The position numbers were made by a program, and so were the translations under genes. From Prunus persica (Eukaryota > Streptophyta > Magnoliopsida > Rosales > Rosaceae): a DNA stretch of 64,000 nucleotides. Where the stretch lies: NCBI RefSeq assembly GCF_000346465.2, contig NC_034011.1, forward strand, positions 15,624,721-15,688,720, read 5' to 3'. Below are positions 35,525 to 48,160 of this stretch, piece after piece. How positions within the stretch are numbered: the first letter of the stretch is position 1; each line of letters opens with the position of its first letter. The notes under the pieces are model-generated. The model saw nothing but the letters and a program-made list of their open reading frames with translations, did no database searches and had not been told where the DNA came from.

Positions 35525-38465
35525 TGTCACATCCTGATTCGAGAATAAAGAATATTTTTGAATTAGGGTGTGAATATACCATAGTTACAAGAATAAAATC
35601 TAACGTCCATGATATGATGAGAAATAGAGCCACAAATAATACAAATTTACTTAATAATACAGAATCATAGTCGTAATAGCTCGTAGTTAAATATATACTA
35701 AGATCCTTATCAAATGGTTTACTAATTATACAATTCAACAACAAAAGCCTAGTAACTTGGTTGAAACCCGCTTCCTGAAAATTCGCATTGAATCCTACAC
35801 AATCTATTAGGGTATGAGCATTCTAATACCAAGTAGAGTACCATCAAACACCTCAAGGTCAGCTATCACCGTTAATCAAAGTGTCATACACCAAACAACA
35901 CAAGATACATAAATTATGCAACCATACTAGATAAATAAATTTGCATATGCGGTGATGCCATGAAGTCACTCCCTTCTAATCCCACTAATACATACCTTAG
36001 GGCAACAAACCTGCCTGTCCCATACCATGCGTTTTACTATGGCTTCGAATACCCTAAAATATGAACTAGCGTCCATCCGTCCCTCAACCCCATCTTTTAT
36101 TTACGCATTTCTCAACTTTCACTTTTCATTAAAGGCCATGCTCCCATAACCTAACTATATTAAGGCCTTACTCCCATCACTTGAACATATTCCACATTTT
36201 TACTCAACTATATCTAAGGCCTTCTCCCACCCCTTAGATATAACTCGACCCAACCACAAACTCAAAACGCAACCGTATTTATGATGTATATGTAATGCAG
36301 CTCAAACATCATTTATCTTTGCAGAATAATAATACAGATAATATTTCAAATTTAATCACATGAATAATCATATTTACCCAACATTAAATAATATCCACGA
36401 AGCAACATTAATAATAATATTCACATAACATCAAATAATATTTCATCAAACATCAAACAATATTAACCAAACAAAACAATAATAATAATAATAATATTTA
36501 TAGTATTATATATAAGCACCAAGATTAAAATTGATATAGCCCAATCATCGGGAAATCAGGAAACCCTACCTCATGTCCAGCTAGCTAAAGTACCAAATTA
36601 CCCTTCGGAAGTTCCCAAATTTGTCAAATATACACTTTTGTTCCAACTCATGAACAAATTCAAATAAAAATTATTATTGAGCAGTCTTCGTTCTATTTCA
36701 CCTAACAGTAGTAAACCACAACTTAACACCTGAAACTTACACATTTCAAAGATTCTGTGTGAAAATGACGAAAATGCCCCCAGGACCAACCCGGGCTCCA
36801 AAGTGGTCAATCTCGTCCAAAATAATCTACAACTATGTCTTACGCCATGTCGACACTGAAACAAGGCAAATGACACCCGTTGTCCAAAAGTCACCATTTG
36901 GGTCCCGTGGCCCCACATCAACCGACACTTCAAACAACAATCGCATCGATGCACAACCTCGGATTGACTCAAAACATATACCATCAGACTTGGATCGAGA
37001 AATAGAGTCGGATGGACTAAAAACATGGTGTCAGAGGTTGTCAGAATAGCCACCAAGCGCTGCGTCTCACTGGAGATGCGAGTGAGCTTAGCTACGGTTA
37101 ATGTTCATCATCTTAAAAAAAAATTCGAACATTTTCCCCCTTTTTTTTTCCATAGTAAAACCTAGATATTGCGAGACAATTTGGCCAACCAAAAGTTAAC
37201 GAAATTGGGCAAACTTGCAGTGGTTTTGAAGCACATTCCCTCTAGTTTCTAATTCAATAAAACCCACTACAAACAAGGATAAAACGATGGAGAAAAACAG
37301 CTCCAAAGTTAGGCTCGTGGCTGATTTTTTGCAGAAAACATATTTTTTAAAACTTTGTAGCCGCGTTTAGCACAACCAATTTAATCAAATTCGACAAAAC
37401 TAATTATGCTTTGTTCCTTGCCAAGTCTAGTTAAAAATCGAATAACTGGCTTCCTCAAACACTCAAAGGATTGGGAGAAAAAAAGAGTCATAGTGAGTCT
37501 TGCGGACTAAAAATTTTCAAAAAATGTAATATTCCAAATTTGGTTCTAACTTTTTCAACCATTCTATCACCCTTGGGTTGTTCTTGAGGCTTCTAAAACT
37601 CTTCTAAAGTTCATACATATCATTAGAACTGATCAAAAACTCTAAATGAAACTAAAAAGATAAACAGCCACACTTGAAAAATTGCTGTATCCACCCAACC
37701 TGAAAATGAAAATTCAAAACTCTTCTAATTCAATTTCCCTATCACTCAAGTGACATCAAAATGCTCTACAAAGGACTAGAATCAATTTAAACACTGGGAA
37801 AAAAAAAACAATAACTCCGTAGCTCACTCACTTTAGAAGATTTTTCCTTTCTTCCTCCTATGCTTTCTTCTCTTCCTCACCCAACTTCCATCTCCTCTCA
37901 CTCTTCCCCCTCCTTCCCTCTCTCAGCCCCCTAAAATAATATCCTAGAGTAATCATCATTATCTTTAGCTTAGACTAGGTGATTCACTCATAATAGCCTT
38001 CCAAATCATACCTTAGGGTAATGACTCACCTATACCAACTCATCTCCAAAATGATTGTGGATTTCAAAACTTGAGGGAAGAAGGAAAGAATGGGTGGAGG
38101 GGATGATGCCCTCCACGTTTCAGATACTTTGTTTTCTTTAGCCTACAAGGATGTTTTGGTAATTTCTACACATATGGGTATTTTGATCATTTTGGCCCAA
38201 AATTCAGAAATGATTTCCTATGTGTTCGTCGATTAGTATTGTACTACCTAAGAATCATGACGGTCTCACTTCAATTTCTTAAATAACCTTTGAAAAATTC
38301 ACAAAATGTTACATAAGGGCATTTTTGTTCAACTTGAAATTAAACACACTTACTCCAATAGTCTCAATTCAAAATCATTTGATAAAATACCCATAATCAT
38401 TCATTACTATAATACTATTTTCACTAAAATACGAAGGTCCACCTTTAATTTTCCGCGGTCTTACA
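35525..38465. mobile_element. Solo LTR, about 2.94 kb, with ATCAC target duplication
   Basis: Starts TGTCACATCC and ends GCGGTCTTACA. It is flanked by ATCAC at 35,520-35,524 and ATCAC at 38,466-38,470, a perfect 5-bp target duplication. No coding domains, primer-binding site or polypurine tract are inside. These ends resemble LTRs of chromovirus-type Gypsy elements (Del/Tekay group), but the lineage is a guess. A solo LTR forms when the two LTRs of one element recombine. Confidence 0.85.
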
Positions 38466-38586
38466 ATCACACTAATATAATATTTGCCAATTTGTTCCAT
38501 TTATACGCTACAAAAGCATACATCTGCTATATATAGGAAGTAAGAATCATTGTAGTGCTTATGACTCACATAAGCATACCAGTACT

Positions 38587-39215
38587 CACTACTACGTTTT
38601 ACTATTTGCGCGACGAACACGAATTCGTCGCTCAAAATGCACTACAGTGACAGAAAAAAATATTCGTCGGGCAAAATGTTGAAAACTGGCACAACCAAAT
38701 TTTTCGAAGCTCAAAATGTCTTAGCGCGACAGAAATTTTACTTCTTCGCGCAAAGTGAGGAAAAAATAACTTTGGTTTTTTGTTGGCGCCAAACTTTGGT
38801 TTTTTTGATAGGACACTTCGTCGAATAAAGGTGAACACAAAACAGTGGATCCCGTTAATTGGCTGCAAAAACTTGTGCGACGACAGGTTTTGTCTCAAAA
38901 GACACCTTAGTGCGACGACATCATTTATCGTCGAGTAAGAAAAAGAGGGATATTTTTTTTTGGCCCTAAAATACTTGAGGGGGATTTTTTTTTTTGCGCG
39001 ACGGAAATAGTTTTCGTCACGTACAGTTTGATGTCGATACATTCTTGCGTGACAAAAGATAGATTTTGTGCGATGGAATGTTGTTTTTGCAAGACGAAAG
39101 TTTGTGTGACGAAACATGTCATGCGTGGCGCAAAAGTTTGATGTCGACATGTGCTTGCGCGACGAAAAAAGTCGTTTTGTGCGACGAAATCAATAGTTCG
39201 TCGTGCAAAGTCTGT
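38587..39215. repeat. Left subterminal array of CACTA element B
   Basis: More than ten TTGCGCGACGAA-like motifs in both orientations between the terminus and 39,215. Many have mutated CG pairs (gtgcgacg, gcgatgg), the pattern left by methylated-cytosine decay. Confidence 0.85.
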
Positions 39216-39935
39216 GCAAAGTCTTTCTTCTTCATATTAGAATTCTCCCATTGCAGAGGCAAAGTGAAAAAAAAAATAGCATTCTGTCTCTCTCTCAACC
39301 TCTCTGCCGCTGCCTCTGCTGGGAATTCAGTACGTTCATTGGGTAAGTATTTTTTGTCGTTAGTTTGAAAGTATTAATGTAAATTCGTATTAATGCAATT
39401 AATTTTGTTCTCGTTAGGTATATTTGTAACTAGCGATTGGTGGAGAACGATTGAGAATGTATTTTATTCGTTTTATATATTAAAAATGTTAAAATTAGTT
39501 TGTTATGTTTATATTTTTTTTGTGAAGTTATATTTATATTATGTTGTTAAATTGTGTGTGATGTAGCATATTGTGTTGTGATGCGTAAAGCATAAATGCG
39601 GTCCAATTAATTCTTGAATTGTCCCACTATTTGGACAGTTTGGTAAGCATAGTGTTGTCACGTAATCTGCGGCTACAGGATTAGGTTTCGATTGTGGAGA
39701 TTTCAGTGTCATCTCGGTACGTTCTTTGGGTGGTATGTAGGCATTTATACCTATGCCCACCTCAAGAACTGTATTGAGATGCTGCCGAAATTCATCCATG
39801 TCGAAATCTAATCTCATGTAGCCGTAGGTTACGTGACAGGACTATGCATTCCCGAATGGGATAGGGCTCTTACCGGAGGCATAAGGTGACATTATAACTT
39901 CGTATGAAGTTGTTGTGATTGTGGTTTTAGGAATT

Positions 39936-42900
39936 ATGAGCAGAAGGTGGATACAGAACCCGAATAGATGCGCAGACAAATACTTGGATGAAATCGAGGA
40001 TTTTATTGAGTTCGCACATAGACGCAACCCGGGTGCAACTAGAATCCGTTATCCTTGTAGGAGGTGAAATAACACGTTGTGGGAGACAAATGAAAATGTT
40101 GGATTTCATTTAGTAAGGAATGGAATGATTGAGACATATAGCATTTGGAACCTTCATGGGGTACAACTAGACCATGCTTCGTCTTCAAATGCCACAAGAA
40201 TGAACAATGTTGAACCTATTGTGGATCCTAATGATCAAGTCATGGATATTATACAGGATGCTTTTTCATTTGCATTGACCAACATCAATCACGAAGGGGA
40301 AGATGACATGCCTACACCAATAGACAGTGCAGAGTTTGAACAATATGAAAAACTGTTAAAAAATGCCAACCAAGAGTTATACCCGGGATACGAGGGCTTT
40401 TCCGTTCTTAAGGCCATTGTAGAGCTAATGCACGAAAAAATAAAGTATCGTATGTCGAACCTGTGTTTCGATTACTTTTTGAGGGGTTTTCAAGAGAATG
40501 CTTCTGACGGATAATTGTTTGCCAAAAGACCATAAACACGCGTAGAAGGTGTTGAATGGTCTTGGATTGGGTTATGAAAAAATTCATGCTTGCAAAAACA
40601 ATTGCATGTTATTCTACAAGGAGCATGAAACGCTAGATACATGCCCTATATGCAATGAGTCGAGGTTCAAAATGACATCTCAGAATAGAACGACTAAGAT
40701 CCCACAAAAAGTCATGCGTTATCTGCCCTTGAAACCTATGTTGCAGCGATTGTATATGTCGACGCATACTGCCACAGACATGAGATGACATAAGGAAAAA
40801 TGGGTAGACGATGATGTGATGCGGCATCCTGTAGATGAGGAGGCATGGAATGAGTTCGATCGAACATTCCCCGAGTTTGCTGCTGATCCCCGTAATGTTA
40901 GATTGGGACTTGCCACTGAAGGATTCAATCCGTATGGGATTCTAAACCAACACCACAGCACTTGCCGCCTTGGAAATGCATGAAAAAGGAATACATGATG
41001 ATGATTGTTTTGATAACTGAGGATCCTGGTAGGTCAATCGATGTTTACTTAAGGCTGCTGGTTGATGAGCTGAAGGATTTATGGACAAACGTTGTTCGCA
41101 CGTACGATAAATCAACTGGGAAGATGTTCACTTTGCGGGCAGCAGTTATGTGGACTGTGAATGATTTTTCAGCATATGCAATGGTTTCTGGGTGGAGCAC
41201 AAAGGGTTATATGGCATGTCTTGTATGCAAGGAAGATGTAACTTTTAGTTGGCACGCTGAAAAAGTTTGTTACCTTGGTCATCGGAGATGGTTGCTATGG
41301 GACCACGAGTGGCGGAAAAAAGATAAAGAGTTCGACGAGAACACAGAGCGTCACCTCAGACTTAGAGAATGGTCTGGTGATGAGATCTTGGAATAGCTTA
41401 ACCGTTTGGATTTTGCTCCATTCGGAAAAATAGTTAGTCGGATCAGACCTTCTACACATATGAACTGGACGCACAAGCCTATGTTTTTTGAGCTCCCATA
41501 TTGGTCGAAACTCAAATTGAGGGATAATCTAGATGTGATGCATGTTGAAAAAAATATATTCGACACATTGGTGGGCACGATTCTAGATATCGAGGGCTAG
41601 ACAAATGACACAATCAAAGCTCGTCTTGATTTGGAAAGAATGGGCATATGAAGGGGTTTATGGATGAATATGGATAGTGATAAAGCTAGAAGGGATCTTG
41701 CATTCTTTTCTATGAAACCGAATGACAAAAAAGAGTTTCTAAAGTTTATATCGTCTGTAAAGTTTCCCGATGGGTATGCTTCTAATATCGCACGTTGCAT
41801 GAATGTTGACGGGGGTAAATTTACTGGACTTAAGAGCCATGACTGCCATGTGTTTATGCAACGCCTACTTCCTGTGGGTATTTGACATCTATTGCCAGAA
41901 GATGTTGTGAAGCCAATCATGTTGTTGTCCAGATTTTTTTCCCAACTGACGGCAAAAACATTGCGAAAGACAGACATGTTTCAGTTACGCCGTGACATTG
42001 TCCAAGTTCTATTCAAGTTTGAGATGATATTTCCTTCAGCTTTCTTCATAAGTATGATGCACGTGATGGTTCACTTGCCAGAAGAGGCATTGCTTACTGG
42101 TCCTGTCAACTATCGTTGGATGTATCCAATAGAAAGGTATATAATCCTTATTGTTTGTGTATGCATCATTATCACAGGCTTGCTAATTTGTATCATATCG
42201 TTTTATTTTGACAGGCTTCTTGGAGAGCTGAAAAAAAGTGTACGCAATAGGGCGAAGCCCGAATGATCAATTATAGAAGCTTGAGTTCAATATGAGTCGC
42301 TTAATTTCTGTGGAATGTATTTAAAAGATGTGGAGACGGCTTTCAATTGTCCTAAGTGCAATGATGACGGAGGTATGAGAAAGGAAAAACTTTCTGTTTT
42401 TGCCCAAAGTGCACGACCCTTTGGAGATCCTGGACGAGGAGAGTCATTTTCTAGAAATGACATGGAGGTAGCGCATTGGTTCGTACTGAACAATTGTGAT
42501 GAGATAATGGCATACTTAGATGAGCATGAAGAGATGATGAAGCGAGAACATCCATCACATTTGGTTGCCCAGAAACACTGTGAATTGTTTCCATAATGGT
42601 TTTTGGATTTTGTAAGTTATAAGTGTTTTGTATTTGACAAATATAAATTGTAGTATTTAATTTTGTCAGACTAACATGTGAATGGTTTTGTATAATATTA
42701 GGTGAATAAGTTGAAATCATCGAATTCCCCCACTTACAATGATGAGTTATATAACTTGGCGTTCAGCCTGATTCGCGCTGAATTGTTCTCGGGTTGTTAT
42801 ATTAACGGCGTCAAATTTTTGGGTGCTGCACGAGATGACAAGTTATGTACACAAAACAGCGGTGTCCATGTCCCAAGTGGAGGCGAAAGTACGAACACTG

Positions 42901-43151
42901 ATTTTTATGGCAAATTCACAACTGTCGTTCAATTGCTTTACAAAGATCGATACCAAGTGATCATGTTTAAGTGTCGATGGTTTGATAGCAACCCAAATAG
43001 GCTGGGAAGTGTTAAAATCAAACATGGCTTACTGTCTGTGAACATTAACAAAACTTGGTATGATGACGACCCTTGCATTTTGGCAAACATGGCAATACAA
43101 ATTGTGTATCTAGATGACCCTAAAGCCGGGAGCGGTTGGAAAGTTGTTTAG
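39936..43151 (+). pseudogene. CACTA tnp2 transposase, decayed
   Basis: The start at 39,936 opens MSRRWIQNPNR. A transposase-associated zinc-binding N-terminus follows (to about 40,150), losing its last Cys to a TGA at 40,065. The tnp2 core runs 40,549-41,650 (GLGLGYEKIHACKNNC, CPICNESR, RWHKEK-like region, WTVNDFSAY, SGWSTKGYMAC, YWSKLKLRDNLDVMHVEKN). The DUF4218-type part is at 41,890-42,140 (FSQLTAKTLR, MMHVMVHLPEEA). After a gap a DUF4216-type exon lies at 42,702-43,151 (DRYQVIMFKCRWFD). Stops or frame breaks occur at 40,065, 40,512, 40,786, 41,394, 41,598, 41,649 and 41,883. The family protein cuts and joins element ends in the nucleus; this copy is dead. Confidence 0.92.
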
Positions 43152-44822
43152 AAAATGAATTGACATATACAAGAAAATGAAAAATGAAAAAAAAAATTGT
43201 TATAAAACATTGATAAATAATGAAAATGATACACAATTTGACCTAAATATGTAAATGGCACCAAATCCTTGCGCGACGAATCACTCCTCGTCGCGCATAG
43301 TTTGCGCGGCCTAGAATCTACTCGTCGCGTAAAGTTAAAACATTGCGCAACAACCTAACATCCGTCGCCTGATGAAATTTTGCGCGACGACAGGATGCCT
43401 CTCGTCGTGCAAATATATATTTGAAATTGACGATCGAATTAGCTCATTGTATTCATATAGGGTCAAAGAGTGTAGCTGTAAAAAATCATCAAAATCGGAG
43501 TTAAAATAACCGTTAAATCATGATTTTTCATTTATAATCGTTGAAAAGTTTTGTTCTGTTACTTGATCTCTGAATTTTTTTGTTTTTGTTTTTCCAATTT
43601 TTGAGGTCTATGATCTCGAAGTATAAACAAACAAGTTTGACGGCTGGATTACTTAAACTAGTTTCGTAGAATGCGTATGCCATCAAACCATATATTCACC
43701 AACAATGAAGAGTTCGTTTATACTTTCGTTAAATATAACATAAGATTATGTGGTATCCCCTAGTGTAAACATCTTAAATTGAAGATCAAATTCAGTCATT
43801 GTATTCATATAAGGTCAAGAAATGTAGCTGTAAAAAATCATCAAAATCGGAGTTAAAATAACCGTTAAATCATGACTTTTCATTTAGAATCGTCGAAAAG
43901 TTTTGTCCCGTTACTTGATCTCTTAATGTTTGTTTTTTCCGATTTTCGGCGTATACGATCTCGAAGTATAAAAAACAAGTTTGCCTTTTGGATCATTGAA
44001 ACTAGTTTCGGGTTTAGGGTTTAGGGTTTGGGTTTTAGGGTTTAGGGTTTGCGCGACGAATAAGGTTAATTCGTCGTGCAAAGTGTGCAGAAAACAGTCT
44101 TACGCGACGAAAATATTGCTTCGTCGTCACACAATCTCAATCAGACCTTTCACTCTCTCCCTCCTTGAACACTTGGTCCAAATTTTTGGCGAGTGTAAAT
44201 CTTGCGCGACGAAAAGGGTATTTCTCAGTCGCACAACGTGCACAGAAAGTAGGCTTGCGCGATGAAGGTGTAAATCTTCTTCGCGCAATCTCATTCACAC
44301 CTACCACTCTTCCCCCTTGAACACTTGGCCCAAATTTTTGGCAATCACAAGCTTGCACGACGAAAGGCGAACTTCCTCGTTGGGCAATCTCGGCAGACCT
44401 TTCACCTTCTCTCCCTCCCCCAATAAACCCTAAACCCCAAATTTTGGCGGAATCACAACCTTGCGCGACGGATAGCGTTATCTGCGTCGCGCAAAGTGAA
44501 CAACTAACAACTTTGCTGTTCCGTATTCGTCGCGCAAAGTTTTCACTTTCTCTCTCCCGCTAAATCCCAAAATTTTGGTGGAATGCCAACCTTGCGCGAC
44601 GAAATATGTAACTATACGTCGCGCAAAATCACACAACCCTACCCTGATTCCAAATTTTGGCGGACTCACAACATTGCGCTATGGAAATTAAATCTCTTTC
44701 GTCGCGCAAGAATTATTTAAAATATTTTGCGCGATGCTTTTAGTTATTCGTCTAGCAAAATCGAATAAAATTTCAGAAACAACGCGATCACCTCCTTTTT
44801 CCCCATTTTTTGATTTTTTGCC

Positions 44823-44825
<3 letters not shown>
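43152..44825. repeat. Internal GCGCGACGAA array and direct repeats in element B
   Basis: Clusters of the terminal motif occur at 43,268-43,420 and 44,050-44,760, between the two genes rather than at an end. Between the clusters two copies of a roughly 240-bp sequence (43,422-43,666 and 43,777-44,010) repeat the phrase aaaaaatcatcaaaatcgg and share the end actagtttcg. TTTAGGG-type repeats lie at 44,009-44,051. Element A keeps the 44,009-44,825 part as its own left array. Confidence 0.8.
44009..44051 (+). repeat. Interstitial TTTAGGG telomere-like repeats
   Basis: Four TTTAGGG-like units with two slightly altered spacers, immediately before a GCGCGACGAA motif. Equivalent to 19,864-19,888 in element A. 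Confidence 0.9.

Positions 44826-44827
<2 letters not shown>

Positions 44828-44866
<39 letters not shown>
44828..44866. repeat. (CT)n microsatellite in the tnp1 leader, element B
   Basis: A 39-bp CT run at the same place as the 76-bp tract in element A, which makes the two elements directly comparable. Confidence 0.95.
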
Positions 44867-44871
<5 letters not shown>

Positions 44872-45666
44872 GTCACCTCAGCCCCCTACCCCACCGGAAT
44901 TTAGACCGCGCCGCCACAACCTTCGAACCCCGAAAATTCCCCGCAGTCACTGTTGAGCCTGTCGTCGGAATTTGCTCGGTTTTCACCGAATCTTTGCCGG
45001 CCTCGTTCTCTCTCCTCCAGTGACGAAATCCAACATTTGAGGTATGGTTTCTGGACTATTTTTGATGCTTTAGCTGATGGTTGGGTAGGATTTCATTAAT
45101 TGTCGCAATAGGGCAATCAATTTTAACCCTAAGTTTCGGCCGGTTTTTGAATTTAAATTCCTGCCACTTTCGGCCATTTTTCGAGGTAGGTTCGAGAACA
45201 ATAGTGGCTCCAATTGATGTTTTCAACCTAGGGTAGGAACCTTGGCCCTTAGTTTTTATAATTTTCTGCCAATTGGTATCACTTTGGACACCCACGCGTT
45301 GCCATCACGTGTGGTGGTGCGTGGGATATTGTAGCACTCATGCATTGGGCCCCAGTGCAATCCCCTAGTTGTCACCAGCGCGTAGGTCTTTTCAGATTGG
45401 AATTTGGTTATCGTTTAAGTCTCGAACGGATTTTGCCTATTGTGCGATTTTCGGGTTTGTTATGTTTGGACCGTTGGATCGAACTCAAACTCACGTATGT
45501 TGTACCTTGTATTTCTAAGATCGTGTAGGAATCGATGAATCGTGGATCGGAGTCCCGGATGCTCCGAACTCGCAAACCCTAGTTCAAGAATCTTAATAAC
45601 TTTGTATGTGCTTATAAATATTCGTATATTTTATTAATTTGTATGTGTATTAATGAAATTGTGCAT

Positions 45667-47502
45667 ATGTCAAACCTGATTAGACGTCATAGGGCGGTGA
45701 CGACTACACAGAGTTTGGACCCCCGGCTCAGCCGACATCTGCTACCACTGCGCCAGCACTGATAGACCACTTGGCGGTTGGTCCCGTGGGGTCCCAGGCG
45801 CCTGCTTCATCGGCTTCATCAGTGGCGCAGCCTGTTAGCCCCAGACGGCGTCATCGGCCCGCCAACACCACCGACACCACATCGACTGATGCGTCGGGGT
45901 CACAGCCAGGTATAGATTTCACATTAATAAACTCCAGTTCTTTTGTATTTTTATTTTTGTTTTTGTTTTTGTTTTTGTGTGTGTATTTTATAGTTAAATT
46001 TGTTATTTATTTAACATTAATGTCATCTTTCTTTGCAGCGAAGAAGAATACCTGACAGCCGTGTCGGCAGTTGAAGACGACAAAGGTCACCCGGGTGACC
46101 AATAGTCGTATCAACATCGAATACGATGAGGGACATCGGGCTGCACCGACCACGGAGTTGCATAGCTCATTTTCACGCAACATTGGTCATGTCGTTCGGA
46201 GCCATTGCCCGATGAAATGGAAGTCTTGGAAGGTCATGCCTGACCAGATCAAGACGGAGGTTCACGGCCAGTTGTCAGTATGTAGGGCTTTTAATTCTTT
46301 TTCTTTCAAACTTTATATTTCTATTATTTAATGTATGTAATTAATTTATTGCAGACGAACTACAACTTCGAGGACCTCGACGACGAGTTGTTGGCATACG
46401 TCAACAGACTCTTCTCTGAGAGGTACAAACAGTGGAAGAGCAACTTGCACCACTATTTTGAGGTGTTTGATGATCCGCACGTCGCTCTTTAGGAGGGTTG
46501 CCCGAAGGAGCTTGAGGGGCGGGAGGATAGTTGGGCGTGGCTCTGCGCTCATTTTCAAGCGCCCGCTTTTGTGGTAATTTGTAATATGAATTTCAAATTT
46601 ATTATATATTTCTTACTAATGTTTATTTAATTTTTTATATTTCATTTCAATTTCAACTACGTTTTATTTTTTGTATAACAGAATAAATTCAAAGTCAATA
46701 AGGGCAATAGGAAGAAGAAGACTCTTCTCCATCATTCAGGTTCTAGGTCCTTCTCATATAGGATGGATGCACGGCGGCAAGTAACAATAAAATAATTTTT
46801 ATTTAATTTTTAATATGTCATTCTTCTTAATTTATTTTTTTCGTACTAATATTTTTGTTCTCTTGTTCAATTTATGGGGGGTCCAAATTCTCACAGATCG
46901 ACATCTTTGGCAACGTTTATGTTCGACCTAGGAATGAGTTGGCCGAGTCCCTTCGTGTAAGTATTATTTAATTTTAATTATTATGTTACGCATTCAAATT
47001 TAAAGTTTATTATATGAATGTTTTAATTTATATTTTATGTTATGCTAAACAGACGACGATGGTAGAGAGGAGCTAGTTGGTTCTTCAGGAGTCCGTCTCT
47101 TAACTTCCTCCCGATACTCCGATTGAGTCTGTAGATCCTCCACAGGAAGCTGGGTTTCAGATCTTGACGGAGACGTTGGATCAGACTCTAGGGAGGAGAC
47201 CGGGAACATATTGTCGAGGGATGGGGAATGCCAGGCGGAGGGAACCCAGACCCAGTTCATCATCGCAGTCAAACAGTTAGGTGACCGCTTTGACAGTACA
47301 GGTGGCCACTCTTCAGAGTCAAATGTCGGTCATTCTGCAGTCCCTCGCACAGTCCAGCATTCCAGTCCCGCATTTTAATGCGTCGACCTATGAGCTCGTC
47401 CACCCCGAGCATCCCCACTAGACGAGGGCCCCTGTAAACCCCCAGACCTCCGAGCCGCATGTGACCGATGACAATGTAGATTTTGGAAAATTATTTGATT
47501 AG
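45667..47502 (+). pseudogene. CACTA tnp1-type gene, element B
   Basis: Starts MSNLIRRH at 45,667 and ends DDNVDFGKLFD-stop at 47,500-47,502. Exons correspond one to one with element A: 46,040-46,278 (KVTRVTNSRINIEYDE...KWKSWKVMPDQ), 46,354-46,573 (DLDDELLAYVNRLFSERYKQWKS; DSWAWLCAHF), 46,682-46,780 (NKGNRKKKT), 46,900-46,957 (DIFGNVYVRPRNELAESL) and 47,053-47,502. A 5' UTR with a splice site at the gtatgg after acatttgag (45,041) precedes it. Stops at 46,053, 46,490 and 47,278 disable it. At the first two sites element A keeps a sense codon; the third falls in a local difference. By family it is a DNA-binding partner of tnp2. Confidence 0.78.
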
Positions 47503-47698
47503 TTTTTTATTTTCATAATTATTTTTTAAATATTTCTCTTGTAGTATACATTTATTTTATTTTATATAATAAATGTGTTCTTTACAATTCATTTGTTTAT
47601 TGTAATTTCATTTTATTACCAAAAAAAAAAAACCAAAATTATTTTTTTACAAAATAAAAAAAACAAACGAATATTAAAATTAAATAATATATATTAAT

Positions 47699-48157
47699 TT
47701 TGCGCGACGAAACCTTTCTCGTCGCGCAAATTCACATTTTACAAAATAAAAAAAGTCAATTTTTTAAAAATACATATAATTTATTCTTGCGCGTCGAAGT
47801 CTTTCGTCGCATGAAAAGGATATGCGCGACAACGTCAGTTTCGTCGCTCAAACGTTGTAGACACGAATTGCGCGACGAAGAACTCTTAGTGCCGCAAATG
47901 TCTACGACACGAATTGCGCGACGAATATTATCTGTCGTGCATTGTTGTCGCATGAACCTTCTTTCGTCGCGCATAAGTTTGTGCGACGAACAGTTGTGTC
48001 GTCCCTGAACCTTTTGTGCAACGAAGGATAACCGTCACACATTTTTGGGCGACGAATGAAAAAATTGGTCGCGCAAAGTCTTTCTTCATGCTCTTTGAGC
48101 GATGGATTGTGCGCGACAAAATTATCTTCGTCACGCAAGTCGTAAAATGTAGTAGTG
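47699..48157. repeat. Right subterminal array of CACTA element B
   Basis: About ten TGCGCGACGAA-like motifs in both orientations leading into the terminal gtaaaatgtagtagtg. The last motif before the end, ttcgtcacgcaag, mirrors the first one of the left end. Confidence 0.85.
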
Positions 48158-48160
48158 ACT

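Larger units (their letters stand above)
38587..48157 (+). mobile_element. CACTA (En/Spm) element B, complete, 9.57 kb
   Basis: The left terminus CACTACTACGTTTTAC at 38,587 and the right terminus, reverse-complemented CACTACTACATTTTAC, at 48,157 form inverted repeats. The flanks are ACT at 38,584-38,586 and ACT at 48,158-48,160, the 3-bp target duplication of this superfamily. In order it has a left GCGCGACGAA array, a tnp2 gene, an internal GCGCGACGAA array, a CT tract, a tnp1 gene and a right array. Both genes carry stops, so this copy cannot move itself, though its ends could be used by an active relative. Confidence 0.95.

Noticed and set aside
36598..37056. 152-codon minus-strand frame and its 96-codon plus-strand partner
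   Set aside because: Both lie inside the non-coding solo LTR and show no domain features.
35525..38465. Possible full-length retroelement with internal genes
   Set aside because: There is no primer-binding site, polypurine tract or pol motif between the ends, and the target duplication flanks the whole segment, so it is a solo LTR.
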